Positions 50,872 to 60,157 are shown, numbered from the stretch's first letter. The stretch: 64,000 nucleotides of DNA from Streptomyces griseus subsp. griseus (GCF_000720255.1 NZ_JOJE01000005.1:572769-636768), one strand, 5' to 3'. Numbers and translations are program-made. Notes: a model not told the origin generated them from the letters alone.

Positions 50872-51806
50872 CGACCAGCGCTCAGACCGTCGTCGCACCG
50901 GCACGCGCCAGGACCGCGACCGCGACGGCGACCGTCCGCCGCAGGCAGGGCTTCCAGCACGGGGGCTGGTTCGTCGCCCCGTTCCTGGCACTCTTCGTGC
51001 TGTTCGTCATCTGGCCGCTGCTGCGCGGCGTCTACCTCAGCTTCACGGACGCCAACATCTCCGGCGAAGGCGCGAGCTTCGTCGGCCTGGACAACTACCG
51101 CGAGGCCCTGCGCGACTCGGCGATGTGGGACGCGCTCGGCCACAGCGCGTACTTCACGCTGCTGGTCGTCCCCTGCATCACGGTCCTCGCCTTCCTGCTC
51201 GCGATGCTCGCCCACCACATCGAGCGCGGCAAATGGCTGTGGCGGCTGTGCTTCTTCGTGCCGTTCCTGCTGCCCTCGACGGTCGCGGGCAACCTGTTCC
51301 AGTGGCTGTTCACCCAGGGCATCGGCCTGATCAACCACGTCTTCGGATTCGACACACCCTGGCTGACCGACAAGTCGTACGCGATGCTCGCCATCGTCAT
51401 CGAGACCCTGTGGTGGACGGTCGGCTTCAGCTTCCTGCTCTACCTCGCCGCGCTCCAGGGCATCCCCGACCACCTGTACGAGGCCGCGAAACTGGACGGC
51501 GCGAACGCCTGGCACCGCATGGTCCACATCACGCTGCCGATGCTGCGCAACATCACCGGCCTGGTGATCGCACTCCAGATCCTCGCCTCGCTCCAGCTCT
51601 TCGACCAGGCCGTCGTGATGATGGACTTCTCGCCCGGACCGGAGCTCAGCACCCGCTCCTTCGTCCAGTACACCCTCGAACAGGGCTTCACCAGCTACCG
51701 CGTGGGCTACGCCTCCGCGATGTCCATCATCTTCTTCGTGATCATCGCAGTCGTCGCCCTGTCGCGGATGTGGCTGCTGCGCACCCGTGAGGAGGGCGGC
51801 CGATGA
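50868..51806 (+). CDS. ABC sugar permease, MalF type
   Basis: 312 residues with six membrane segments, starting WFVAPFLALFVLFVIWPLLR. The EAA loop is YEAAKLDGANAWHRMVHITLP, which contacts the ATPase. The ATG overlaps the binding-protein stop and its own stop overlaps the next permease, so the three genes are translationally coupled. Forms the channel with the MalG-type partner. Confidence 0.92.
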   Translation: MTTSAQTVVAPARARTATATATVRRRQGFQHGGWFVAPFLALFVLFVIWPLLRGVYLSFTDANISGEGASFVGLDNYREALRDSAMWDALGHSAYFTLLVVPCITVLAFLLAMLAHHIERGKWLWRLCFFVPFLLPSTVAGNLFQWLFTQGIGLINHVFGFDTPWLTDKSYAMLAIVIETLWWTVGFSFLLYLAALQGIPDHLYEAAKLDGANAWHRMVHITLPMLRNITGLVIALQILASLQLFDQAVVMMDFSPGPELSTRSFVQYTLEQGFTSYRVGYASAMSIIFFVIIAVVALSRMWLLRTREEGGR

Positions 51807-52675
51807 CCACCGCCGAGACGACCGCACGCACCGCACGCACCAAGTCCCGCAAGCCGTGGACGCCCAGCCAGATCGTCCTCACGCTGATCGGCGTCGCAGT
51901 CTCCGCCGTCTTCGTGGCACCGATCGCCGCGGCCCTGCTCACCTCGCTCAAGTCCGAGGCGGAGGCGGCCGAGATCCCGCCGCACTGGCTGCCCGAGGTC
52001 TGGACGGCCCAGGCGTGGAAGGCGCTGTGGGAGACCGGCAACATCACCAACTGGTTCATCAACTCCCTGGTGGTGTCGGTCTGCGTCACCACCGTCGTGC
52101 TGACGGTCAGCGCCCTCGCCGGATACGGCTTCGCCCGCACCGAGTTCCGCGGCAAGAGCGTGCTCATGGGCATCGTCATGTCGGGCCTGATGATCTCCCC
52201 GGCGGTCCTCGGCGTCCCCCTGTTCACCACGGTCCAGCAGATGGGGATGGTCGACACCTACTGGGGCATGATCCTGCCGCAGTGCGCGCCCGCCGCGATG
52301 GTCTACATCCTCTACAAGTTCTTCCAGGGCATCCCACGCGAACTGGAGGAGGCCGCCTTCATCGACGGCGCCGGCCGCTGGCGGATCTTCTTCACCATCG
52401 TCGTCCCGTTGGCCCGCCCCTCCCTGGCGGCGGTCGGCATCTTCACCTTCATCGCCTCCTGGAACAACTTCCTGTGGCCCTACATGGTGACCAACAACCC
52501 CGACCTGATGACCATGCCGAACGGCATCGCGACCGTCATGAACTCCTACGGCATCCAGTGGGCCCAGCTCATGGCCGGCGGCCTCATGGCGGGCCTGCCC
52601 CTGATCGTCGTCTTCGTCTTCTTCCAGCGCCAGATCGTGGCGGGCGTGGCCCACACGGGACTGGCGGGACAGTGA
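51803..52675 (+). CDS. ABC sugar permease, MalG type
   Basis: 290 residues, six membrane segments (IVLTLIGVAVSAVFVAPIAA at the start). The EAA loop EEAAFIDGAGRWRIFFTIVVP is followed by PLARPSLAAVGIF, typical of MalG-like subunits. The stop overlaps the start of the GH43 gene as GTGA, showing that the hydrolase is translated together with its transporter. Confidence 0.92.
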   Translation: MTTAETTARTARTKSRKPWTPSQIVLTLIGVAVSAVFVAPIAAALLTSLKSEAEAAEIPPHWLPEVWTAQAWKALWETGNITNWFINSLVVSVCVTTVVLTVSALAGYGFARTEFRGKSVLMGIVMSGLMISPAVLGVPLFTTVQQMGMVDTYWGMILPQCAPAAMVYILYKFFQGIPRELEEAAFIDGAGRWRIFFTIVVPLARPSLAAVGIFTFIASWNNFLWPYMVTNNPDLMTMPNGIATVMNSYGIQWAQLMAGGLMAGLPLIVVFVFFQRQIVAGVAHTGLAGQ

Positions 52676-53643
52676 GAGCGCGCAGAGCGATGACGGCCGT
52701 GGCGGCGGCGGTCCTGTTCGCCTTACTCCCCACTCCCGCCCAGGCAAAGGCGAGTTACCCCGACCCGCTCCCGATCACCGGCCAGCAGATCATTCACGAT
52801 CCGACCGTGCTGAGGCTGAAGTCCGGCCAGTACGTGGCGTACTCGACCGGCGGTGTGATCGGCGCCCGGCTCTCGAAGGACCTGCGGAACTGGACCGACG
52901 CGGGCAACGCCTTCGCCGAGCCGCCGAGTTGGTGGTACGAGTACAACGGCACCGGTGATCCCTGGGCGCCGGACGTGTCGTACCGCGCGGGCCGGTACTG
53001 GCTCTACTACGCGGTCTCCTCCTGGGGCACCAACCACTCCGCGATCGGCGTGGCCACGTCCCCCTCCGGCCTCCCCGGCACCTGGACCGACCACGGCAAG
53101 GTGCTCAGCTCCGAGACCAGCGATTCCTGGAACGCCATCGACCCGGCGATCGTCCGGGCGGACGGCAGGCTGTGGATGTCGTTCGGCTCGTACTGGACGG
53201 GCATCCGCATGGTCGAACTGGACTCGAGGACCGGCAAGGCCCGGCCCGACGCCACCGTCCACCACCTGGCCACCCGTCCGGATGCCCCGTACGCGGTCGA
53301 GGGCCCGTCCATCGTGCGGCACGGCCGCTACTACTACCTCTTCGCGTCGTACGACGCCTGTTGTGCGGGAGTGAACTCCACGTACAAGATCAGGGTGGGC
53401 AGATCAACGGCGATCACCGGCCCGTACACCGACAGCAAGGGCACACCGCTCCTGGAGGGCGGCGGCGACCTGCTGCTGGCGGGTCACGGGAGGTACGTCG
53501 GCACGGGGGGCGAGTCGGTCTTCCGCGCCGGGGGCCAGGACTGGCTGGCCTACCACTACTACGACGCACAGGACTCAGGCACGCCAAAGCTTGGGATCAA
53601 CCACCTCGGCTGGACAAGAAACGGCTGGCCGATCGTCCTTTAG
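52672..53643 (+). CDS. GH43 endo-alpha-1,5-L-arabinanase, secreted, with a TTA codon
   Basis: 323 residues from GTG 52672; ATG 52690 is an alternative. A signal peptide (AMTAVAAAVLFALLPTPAQA) is followed by a five-bladed GH43 propeller. The catalytic set is Asp43 (IIHDPT), Asp157 (WNAIDPAIV) and Glu210 (AVEGPSIV). RYYYLFASYDACCAG is characteristic of arabinanases. It would cut arabinan outside the cell into oligomers imported by the preceding transporter. Codon 18, within the signal peptide, is the rare TTA (52723-52725), so translation should need the bldA leucine tRNA. Confidence 0.9.
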   Translation: MRARRAMTAVAAAVLFALLPTPAQAKASYPDPLPITGQQIIHDPTVLRLKSGQYVAYSTGGVIGARLSKDLRNWTDAGNAFAEPPSWWYEYNGTGDPWAPDVSYRAGRYWLYYAVSSWGTNHSAIGVATSPSGLPGTWTDHGKVLSSETSDSWNAIDPAIVRADGRLWMSFGSYWTGIRMVELDSRTGKARPDATVHHLATRPDAPYAVEGPSIVRHGRYYYLFASYDACCAGVNSTYKIRVGRSTAITGPYTDSKGTPLLEGGGDLLLAGHGRYVGTGGESVFRAGGQDWLAYHYYDAQDSGTPKLGINHLGWTRNGWPIVL

Positions 53644-53674
53644 GGGCGCGGGGAACCGCGCGACAAGCCACGAA
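53636..53674. repeat. dispersed Streptomyces-type intergenic repeat with hairpin
   Basis: TTTAGGGGCGCGGGGAACCG and the following GCGCGACAAGCCACGA resemble a short sequence I recall as repeated after many Streptomyces genes. GCGCGG (53646-53651) and CCGCGC (53656-53661) form a hairpin with a GGAA loop. It contains the stop codon of the GH43 gene and may weaken read-through into the GH51 gene. Confidence 0.45.
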
Positions 53675-53708
53675 TCACCTGTAGACGAAATTGAACCGAA
53701 AGGCACCC

Positions 53709-55223
53709 ATGAGCACCGCCGCCCGCTTCACGTTGGACCCCGCCTTCAGCATCGGTCAGGTCAACCCCCGCGTCTTCGGCTCCTTCGTGGAACACCTCGG
53801 CCGCTGCGTCTACACCGGCATCTTCGAACCGGACCATCCCACCGCCGACGAGGACGGCATCCGCACCGACGTCCTGGACCTCGTCCGGGAACTCGGCGTC
53901 ACCGCCGTCCGCTACCCAGGCGGCAACTTCGTCTCCGGATACAAGTGGGAGGACTCCGTCGGCCCCGTCGAGGACCGCCCCCGCCGCCTCGACCTCGCCT
54001 GGCGCTCCACCGAGACCAACCGCTTCGGCCTCTCCGAGTACATCGCCTTCCTGAAGAAGGTCGGCCCCCAGGCCGAGCCCATGATGGCCCTCAACCTCGG
54101 GACCCGGGGCGTCGCCGAAGCCCTCGAACTCCAGGAGTACGCCAACCACCCCGCCGGCACGGCCCTGTCCGACCTCCGTGCCGCGCACGGCGACAAGGAC
54201 CCCTTCGGCATCAAACTCTGGTGTCTCGGCAACGAGATGGACGGCCCCTGGCAGACCGGGCACAAGACCGCCCAGGAGTACGGCCGGATAGCCGCCGAGA
54301 CCGCCCGCGCGATGCGCCAGATCGACCCGGGCGTCGAACTCGTCGCCTGCGGCTCCTCCAGCCAGTCCATGCCGACCTTCGCCGCCTGGGAGGCGACGGT
54401 CCTGGAGGAGACGTACGACCTCGTCGACCACATCTCCCTGCACGCCTACTACCAGCCCGAGGACGGTGACCTCGACTCCTTCCTGGCCTCCGCCGTCGAC
54501 ATGGAGTCCTTCATCGAGAACGTGGTCGCCACCGCCGACCACATCGGCGCGAAGCTGAAGTCGAAGAAGAAGATCAACCTCTCCTTCGACGAGTGGAACG
54601 TCTGGTACATCTCGGAGTGGCACGAGATCGAGAACTCCGGCGCGCGGGACTGGGCGGAGGCCCCGCGTCTCCTGGAGGACAACTACAGCGTCATGGACGC
54701 GGTCGTCTTCGGCTCGCTGCTCATCGCCCTGCTGCGGCACGCGGACCGGGTCACCGTCGCCTGCCTCGCCCAGCTCGTCAACGTCATCGCCCCGATCATG
54801 ACCGAGCCGGGCGGCCCGGCCTGGCGCCAGACGACGTTCTTCCCGTTCGCCCAGGCGTCGAAGTACGGCCGGGGCGAGGTCCTGGACGTCCGCGTGGACT
54901 CGCCGACGTACGAGACGAAGAAGTACGGCGAGGCGGACCTCCTGCACGCCACGGCGGTCCGCGCGGAGGACGGTTCGGTCACCGTGTTCGCGGTCAACCG
55001 CAGCCGTACCGAGACGCTGCCGCTCGAAGTCGCCCTGAGCGGACTCGACTTGACGAGCGTCGTCGAGCACAGCGTCCTCGCCGACGCCGACCCGGACGCC
55101 CGCAACACGCTCGCCGAGCCCGAGCGGGTCGCCCCGCACGCGGCGGAGGGCACGACGCTCCAGGACAGCCGGCTGAGCGCGGTGCTGGAGCCGCTGTCGT
55201 GGAACGTGATCCGGCTGGCGTGA
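53709..55223 (+). CDS. abfA: GH51 alpha-N-arabinofuranosidase
   Basis: 504 residues from ATG 53709 behind GAAAGG. There is no signal peptide, so it is cytosolic. The TIM barrel carries the acid/base Glu176 in CLGNEMDGPWQ and the nucleophile Glu295 in FDEWNVWY; VRYPGGNFVSGYKWEDSVGP is the family signature. A C-terminal beta domain follows. It removes terminal L-arabinofuranose from the oligosaccharides brought in by the adjacent ABC importer, completing the arabinan pathway with the GH43 enzyme. It lies 65 bp after the GH43 gene. Confidence 0.93.
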   Translation: MSTAARFTLDPAFSIGQVNPRVFGSFVEHLGRCVYTGIFEPDHPTADEDGIRTDVLDLVRELGVTAVRYPGGNFVSGYKWEDSVGPVEDRPRRLDLAWRSTETNRFGLSEYIAFLKKVGPQAEPMMALNLGTRGVAEALELQEYANHPAGTALSDLRAAHGDKDPFGIKLWCLGNEMDGPWQTGHKTAQEYGRIAAETARAMRQIDPGVELVACGSSSQSMPTFAAWEATVLEETYDLVDHISLHAYYQPEDGDLDSFLASAVDMESFIENVVATADHIGAKLKSKKKINLSFDEWNVWYISEWHEIENSGARDWAEAPRLLEDNYSVMDAVVFGSLLIALLRHADRVTVACLAQLVNVIAPIMTEPGGPAWRQTTFFPFAQASKYGRGEVLDVRVDSPTYETKKYGEADLLHATAVRAEDGSVTVFAVNRSRTETLPLEVALSGLDLTSVVEHSVLADADPDARNTLAEPERVAPHAAEGTTLQDSRLSAVLEPLSWNVIRLA

Positions 55224-55266
55224 CGGCGAAGTAAGCGGTCCCTGTTGGCCGCAGACGAAGGGTTGT

Positions 55267-55289
55267 GTGCCTCCCGCCACGGGAGGCAC
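55267..55289 (+). terminator. hairpin after the GH51 gene
   Basis: A perfect ten-base stem, GTGCCTCCCG with CGGGAGGCAC, and a three-base loop, 44 bases after the stop. It separates the arabinan operon from the small gene that follows. Confidence 0.65.
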
Positions 55290-55329
55290 GCTTGTATGAC
55301 TATCACCCTTTAATGCGGGAGATCCCCCT

Positions 55330-55590
55330 ATGATCCGTCCGGGTCCGGCCGTCAGATGCGCGGGACGCCTCCTGTGCTGGACCCTCGGCGTCGCCATGCT
55401 CGCGGCGGCGACCGAGGAGGTCCTCTCCCCGGCCGCCGGCTGGTGGCGGGCCGCCTGGCCGGTGCCCTGGTACCTCGTCCCCGCGTGGACGCTGCTCTGG
55501 GCCGCGCTCCGCGCCTGGGAGAAGCGGGGCCGCGGCCACGGCAGGCCCACCGACGAGGACGTACCGGCCGACTACGACCAGGCGGCCTGA
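55330..55590 (+). CDS. small membrane protein of unknown function
   Basis: 86 residues from ATG 55330 with GGGAG upstream. Two hydrophobic stretches (LLCWTLGVAMLAAATEEVLS and YLVPAWTLLWAALRAW) are rich in Trp and Ala; the tail is charged and hydrophilic (EKRGRGHGRPTDEDVPADYD). The stop abuts the convergent GH35 gene directly. No family recognised. Confidence 0.6.
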   Translation: MIRPGPAVRCAGRLLCWTLGVAMLAAATEEVLSPAAGWWRAAWPVPWYLVPAWTLLWAALRAWEKRGRGHGRPTDEDVPADYDQAA

Positions 55591-58533
55591 CTACCCCACC
55601 GGCGTCACCGGCACCCCGCCCGCCGCCGAGCCCAGCAGGGTGAGCCGTACCCGGCCCGGCCCCGCCGGGGTGGTCCCGTCGGACAGCACCGCGAGGGCCA
55701 GGGTGTTGGTGTCCCGGGTGCGCAGGACGCCGTTCGGCAGGACGAAGGTGTGCTGCGGGCCCACGTCGTTGATGTACTGGCCCATGTTCCAGCCGTTGAG
55801 GAAGATCTGGACGCGGTACGAGCGGCTCGGGTCGTCGTCGAGGACCAGCCCGACCGAGGCGTCGATACCGGGGTCGACGGCGAGCCGGAACTCCGTCCGG
55901 TACCAGGTCACCCCCTGCCGCCGTTCCGCCCGCGGCAGCGCGGTCTGCCGCCACTCCCGGTCCGCGTACCCCGGCAGATGCCATCCCGCGCGCTCCCCGT
56001 ACAGCCCGCCGTTGTTCTGCGGCCCCCGCACGGGGTCGACCCCCGCCTCACCCTGCATCCGCCAAGTGACCTGCGGGGAGCCGCCCTTGAAGGTGACCTC
56101 CGTCAGTCCACGCGCCACCTTGTGCGTGTCCAGCGCCTTTCCGTCCTGGTCGTGCTGCATCCGCCGCACGAGCACGGACAGCACATGCGCCCCGCCCGTA
56201 CGCGGCTTCTCCGGTACGGGCAACACCACCGTGTCCGACCAACTTCCCTGCCGAACCGTGTCGTTGTCCGGGACCGGCATCCGGTGCCCGCCCAGCGGCT
56301 CCCCGTCCATCCAGGCCAGCAGCATCCCCTGGGTGCCGGTGCTGTACGCGAGCGACACCTCCTCGACGCCGGTGGCGCCCGTGAAGTGCCCCCGGTACCA
56401 GACGTCGCCGTAGTGGAAGCCGTAGTCGTCCGCGAAGAGGACGGGCTGCCCGTCGGGTACGGGGGTCGTGCTGTACGAGGCCGTCCGGTCGGCGACCTGC
56501 CAGCGGGAGTCGTCGAAGCCGGGCGCGGACTCGGGGTTCTCGGCCCGGAACCGCCACCCGCCGAGCACGGGCAGCGTCACCGCCCCCACACCGGCCAGCC
56601 GCCGCTCGCCGAGCAGGCTGCCCGTCGGCGTGGCCCGCATCGCCAGGTCGGCGCCGTTCCACGAGACCTGCCTCAGCCCGCCCGGCGCCCAGACCTCCAG
56701 GTCGACGGCCCCGGCCGTGTCCCCGGTGAGGCGCAGGGTGGTGCCGCTCGATCCGGCGGTGCGCAGCAGGGCCGGGCCGTACACCAGGACCGGCCCGGCC
56801 GGTGTGTCCCGGGGCCACAGTCGTACGGAGGTGTCGTCGTCGGCGAACAGCAGCAGAAGGGGCGTGCCGACCTCGCCGCCCACCACCGACACCCGTGTCA
56901 GACCGCCGAGTTCGGCGTCGACGCGCAGGGCGCCCGAGGTGTACGTGTACGTGGCCTTGCCTTCCAGCACGGTCACCGCCGGCTCGCTCGCGCACTCCAG
57001 CACGGTCCGCGTCGTCTCACCCGCCCGCCCGGTGAACACGGCGATGTCCTGCTGTCCGACGGTGAGGGCCAGCATGGGCTGGGCGGTGGAGTAGCGCAGG
57101 GTGCGGTGCCCGAGGGTGAGCCCGGTGGCGAGGAGGCGGGCGTCACGGCCGGGGACGGTGACCCTGAGGTCGGTCCCGGCGGCCTTCAGCGCCGAGGTGA
57201 CGGAGTCGGTCCCGTCGTTGCGCAGGACGTAGACGTGCGCGCCGGTGTCGGCGTTGGTGAGGTGGTACACGCGCAGCCCGTCCGCCTGGACGTCCGCCGC
57301 CCGGTCCAGCTTGGCGAAGTCCGGCACGTGCTGGAGCAGATGCCCGAACTGGTGCATCGGCACCAGCTTGGCCGTCGGGTTGCGCCCCTCGTCGAACGCC
57401 GCCCCGTAGTCGTACGACGTGTAGACGACCGGCGCGGGCAGCCAGCCCCACGACGTCCCGCCGAAGGTCATGTAGACGTTGTGGAGCGTGATCCCGTTGG
57501 CGAGGTTGGTCAGGTAGAAGCGCCGCTCGTACGCCGCGTCCCGGGTCCGCCGGGACTCCGCGTACCCCTTCCCCTTGAACCACACCCCGCCCCACGGATC
57601 GAACCACCCGCCCCCGAACTCGGGTACGAACCCGGGCGTCTCGGGACTGGCGGTGGCCCCGCCCGTCAGCCCACCGCTCCCGAAGTGCCCCCAGTCCGGC
57701 GGCGCCTGGGACGGCGACGGATACCCGTCGAACCCGTACAGCCAACGCCCCCGCTCCCCACCGGTGTCGAACGACCCCGGCACCCAATGGCCATTGCGGC
57801 CCTTGTCGTTGTGGAAGAGGGGCACGTCGATGCCGTCGGCGCGCACCTTTTGGTACAGATGGGCCATGTAGTCGCGCCCGGCCGGCTCGGTGACGTGGGA
57901 GTCGTACTCGTTCTCGATCTGGTAGAGCAGGATCGTGCCGCCGCCGTCGCTGTACAGGCGCCGGGAGGCGATCCGGTTCACCGCGGTCAGCCACTGGTCG
58001 ACGTGGGAGAGGTAGGTGGGGTCGGCGGTCCGGGCCGTGCCCTTGGTGACCGTCAGCCAGCCGGGGAAGCCGCCGCCGTCGATCTCGGCGTTGATGTAGG
58101 GCCCCGGCCGAAGAATGACGTAGAGCCCGGTCTCGGCGGCCGTCCGCAGGAACAGGTCGAGATCGCGGACGCCGGTGAAGTCGTACCGGCCGGGGGCGGG
58201 GGAGTGGTAGTTCCAGGAGACGTAGACGCTGACCGCGTTGTAGCCGTGCGCCCGCATCTTCTGGAGCACGTCCCGCCACAGGGAGGGGCTGGGCAGCCGG
58301 AAGGGGTGCATCTCGCCGGACCACACGACCAGCCGGCGGCCGTCGACGAGCAGGGAGTAGCGGTCGAAGGCGACCGTGTGCCGCTTCCCGTCGGCGTCGG
58401 GGGGCGCGGGCGCCGGTCCGGTGGGCACGGGGTGCGCGGCGTGGGCGTCGGTGGCACCGCCGCTGCCGCCCAGCGCCAGGCCGAGGGCGGCGGTGCCCGC
58501 GAGGGCGCTGAAGGTACGTCTGCTGAGCTCCAC
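55591..58533 (-). CDS. GH35 beta-galactosidase, secreted by Tat
   Basis: 980 residues from GTG 58533, preceded by GGGAGG; an upstream ATG at 58572 would lack this. The signal has a twin arginine (LSRRTFSALAGTAALGLAL). The GH35 barrel contains LRPGPYINAEIDGGGFPGWL, the acid/base region YQIENEYDS, and the nucleophile in FVPEFGGGWFDPWGG. Beta-sandwich domains make up the C-terminal half. It releases galactose from plant cell wall galactans or arabinogalactans outside the cell. It is adjacent and convergent to the arabinan locus, and divergent from the Rrf2 regulator with 70 bp between. Confidence 0.9.
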   Translation of the reverse strand: MELSRRTFSALAGTAALGLALGGSGGATDAHAAHPVPTGPAPAPPDADGKRHTVAFDRYSLLVDGRRLVVWSGEMHPFRLPSPSLWRDVLQKMRAHGYNAVSVYVSWNYHSPAPGRYDFTGVRDLDLFLRTAAETGLYVILRPGPYINAEIDGGGFPGWLTVTKGTARTADPTYLSHVDQWLTAVNRIASRRLYSDGGGTILLYQIENEYDSHVTEPAGRDYMAHLYQKVRADGIDVPLFHNDKGRNGHWVPGSFDTGGERGRWLYGFDGYPSPSQAPPDWGHFGSGGLTGGATASPETPGFVPEFGGGWFDPWGGVWFKGKGYAESRRTRDAAYERRFYLTNLANGITLHNVYMTFGGTSWGWLPAPVVYTSYDYGAAFDEGRNPTAKLVPMHQFGHLLQHVPDFAKLDRAADVQADGLRVYHLTNADTGAHVYVLRNDGTDSVTSALKAAGTDLRVTVPGRDARLLATGLTLGHRTLRYSTAQPMLALTVGQQDIAVFTGRAGETTRTVLECASEPAVTVLEGKATYTYTSGALRVDAELGGLTRVSVVGGEVGTPLLLLFADDDTSVRLWPRDTPAGPVLVYGPALLRTAGSSGTTLRLTGDTAGAVDLEVWAPGGLRQVSWNGADLAMRATPTGSLLGERRLAGVGAVTLPVLGGWRFRAENPESAPGFDDSRWQVADRTASYSTTPVPDGQPVLFADDYGFHYGDVWYRGHFTGATGVEEVSLAYSTGTQGMLLAWMDGEPLGGHRMPVPDNDTVRQGSWSDTVVLPVPEKPRTGGAHVLSVLVRRMQHDQDGKALDTHKVARGLTEVTFKGGSPQVTWRMQGEAGVDPVRGPQNNGGLYGERAGWHLPGYADREWRQTALPRAERRQGVTWYRTEFRLAVDPGIDASVGLVLDDDPSRSYRVQIFLNGWNMGQYINDVGPQHTFVLPNGVLRTRDTNTLALAVLSDGTTPAGPGRVRLTLLGSAAGGVPVTPVG

Positions 58534-58603
58534 GGGGGCCTCCCGAGCCCGGGGTCCGTTGTGCGGGGCCATTGTGCACAGCGGGACACCCCACAATGGG
58601 GAC

Positions 58604-59062
58604 ATGAGGATCTCGGCACGTGCGGATTACGCGGTACGGGCGGTTCTGGAGCTCGCCGTGCGGCAGGGCGGCGACCCCGTGAAGGCGGAGTCGATCGCCG
58701 AGACGCAGGACATCCCGCACAAGTTCCTGGAGGGGATCCTCGGGGACCTGCGGCGCGGCGGGCTCGTCGAGAGCAGGCGCGGCGGGGGCGGCGGCTACCG
58801 GCTCGCCCGCGACCCCGCGACGATCACCGTCGCGGACGTGATCAGGACGGTCGACGGCCCGATCGTCTCCGTACGCGGTGAACGCCCGACCGGCCTGACC
58901 TACACGGGCACGGCCGAGCCCCTCCTCCCCCTGTGGATCGCGCTGAGGGCCAATGTGCGGCGCATCCTGGAGGGCGTCACGATCGCCGACATCGCGGCGG
59001 ACGCCCTGCCGGAGCCGGTCCAGCGGCTGGCGGAGGAGCCGGCGGCCTGGGAGAACCCGTAG
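58604..59062 (+). CDS. Rrf2 family transcriptional regulator without Fe-S cysteines
   Basis: 152 residues from ATG 58604. The winged helix is clear (MRISARADYAVRAVLELAVR, IPHKFLEGILGDLRRGGLVE, RGGGGGYRLARDPATITVAD). Unlike IscR and NsrR it has no cysteine, so it cannot bind the usual cluster and must sense something else or act constitutively. It is divergent from the GH35 gene and may regulate it. Comparable cysteine-free Rrf2 proteins include CymR-like cysteine regulators. Confidence 0.88.
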   Translation: MRISARADYAVRAVLELAVRQGGDPVKAESIAETQDIPHKFLEGILGDLRRGGLVESRRGGGGGYRLARDPATITVADVIRTVDGPIVSVRGERPTGLTYTGTAEPLLPLWIALRANVRRILEGVTIADIAADALPEPVQRLAEEPAAWENP

Positions 59063-59261
59063 GGCGGAACCGTACGGCGCGGGTGGGTGTGTGAACGGGC
59101 CGGGGTGAATGGCCGGAGTTCGACCTGGCCGGTTCACGGGGGTCTCCCTACGATTCGATCGCCTCGCTCCTTCACAGCAACTTCATTCATTCTTCACAGA
59201 GTTGCTGTGGGGTCGCGCGGGCGCATCCACCCCCCACCGATCCGAACGAAGGGGAGAGACC

Positions 59262-59912
59262 ATGGCAAGTGGGCTGCTCCTGGGCGGCGCGGTCGCCGCT
59301 CTCGTCACCGCCGCGGTACCCGCGCACAACCCGTCCACCGGGTTCGTCGACCCGCCCCCGGACAAGATCGTCATCAAGGTCGCCACGGTGAACGGCTCCG
59401 GCTGTCCGGCAGGCACGGCGGCGGTCGCCGTCTCCGAGGACAACACCGCGTTCACGGTCACGTACAGCGACTACCTCGCCCAGGTCGGCGGCAACTCCGA
59501 CCCCACGGCGTTCCGCAAGAACTGCCAGCTCAGCCTGATCGTCCACGTCCCGCAGGGCTTCACCTACGCCATCGCCAGCGCGGACTACCGGGGCTTCGCC
59601 TCGCTCCAGTCGGGCGCGAGCGCCGTGCAGCGGGCCTCGTACTACTTCCAGGGCTCTTCCAGCACGGTCTTCAAGAACCACCCGTTCTCCGGCGCCCTCA
59701 ACGACAACTGGCAGGCGACCGACACCACGGACTGGGCCCAGCTCGTCTACGCCCCCTGCGGCGTCCAGCGCAACTTCAACATCAACACCGAGCTGCGCGT
59801 CAACGCCGGCACGTCCTCCCCGAGCAAGGTCAGCTTCATGACCATGGACTCGACCGACGGTGACATCAGCACGACCTACCACATGGCCTGGAAGGAATGC
59901 CCGGCCAAGTAG
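59262..59912 (+). CDS. DUF4360 secreted protein
   Basis: 216 residues from ATG 59262 (GAAGGGGAGA). The signal peptide is short (GLLLGGAVAALVTAAVPAHN). The mature part begins PPPDKIVIKVATVNGSGCPA and contains further cysteines (FRKNCQLSL, APCGVQRNF, WKECPAK), as in DUF4360 proteins widespread in actinomycetes and fungi. Function is unknown. It ends just before a strong bidirectional hairpin. Confidence 0.82.
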   Translation: MASGLLLGGAVAALVTAAVPAHNPSTGFVDPPPDKIVIKVATVNGSGCPAGTAAVAVSEDNTAFTVTYSDYLAQVGGNSDPTAFRKNCQLSLIVHVPQGFTYAIASADYRGFASLQSGASAVQRASYYFQGSSSTVFKNHPFSGALNDNWQATDTTDWAQLVYAPCGVQRNFNINTELRVNAGTSSPSKVSFMTMDSTDGDISTTYHMAWKECPAK

Positions 59913-59917
59913 GGCGG

Positions 59918-59969
59918 GGGGCGACCTTCACTCCGGCGCTTTGCGGTTGGCGTGGGTGAGGGTCGCCCC
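59918..59969. terminator. bidirectional terminator hairpin
   Basis: GGGGCGACC at 59918-59926 pairs with GGTCGCCCC at 59961-59969; five more pairs extend the stem inwards (TTCAC with GTGAG). It lies between the convergent DUF4360 and DUF397 genes and can serve both. Confidence 0.7.
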
Positions 59970-59974
59970 GACGG

Positions 59975-60157
59975 TCACGTCGTGACAGAGGTGAGGAAGT
60001 CGGCCCAGACGGTGGGGGAGAGGGCGAGCTGTGGGCCCTGGGTGTTCTTGGAGTCGCGGACGTGGATGGTGTCGGGGCGGGTGGCGACCTCGACGCAGTC
60101 GCCGTCACCGCTGCTGCTGTAGCTGCTCTTGAACCAAGTCAGTTCGCTGGTGCTCAT
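59975..60157 (-). CDS. DUF397 small protein
   Basis: 60 residues. The signature LTWFKSSYSSSGDGDCVEVA and VRDSKNTQGPQLALSPTVWA is diagnostic. DUF397 proteins accompany Scr1-type helix-turn-helix regulators in streptomycete loci such as whiJ and are thought to bind and modulate them. The start overlaps the stop of the regulator by four bases. Confidence 0.92.
   Translation of the reverse strand: MSTSELTWFKSSYSSSGDGDCVEVATRPDTIHVRDSKNTQGPQLALSPTVWADFLTSVTT

Noticed and set aside
50580..51836. 418-residue minus-strand frame opposite the permease genes
   Set aside because: Antisense shadow with Glu/Arg/Gly/His-rich composition.
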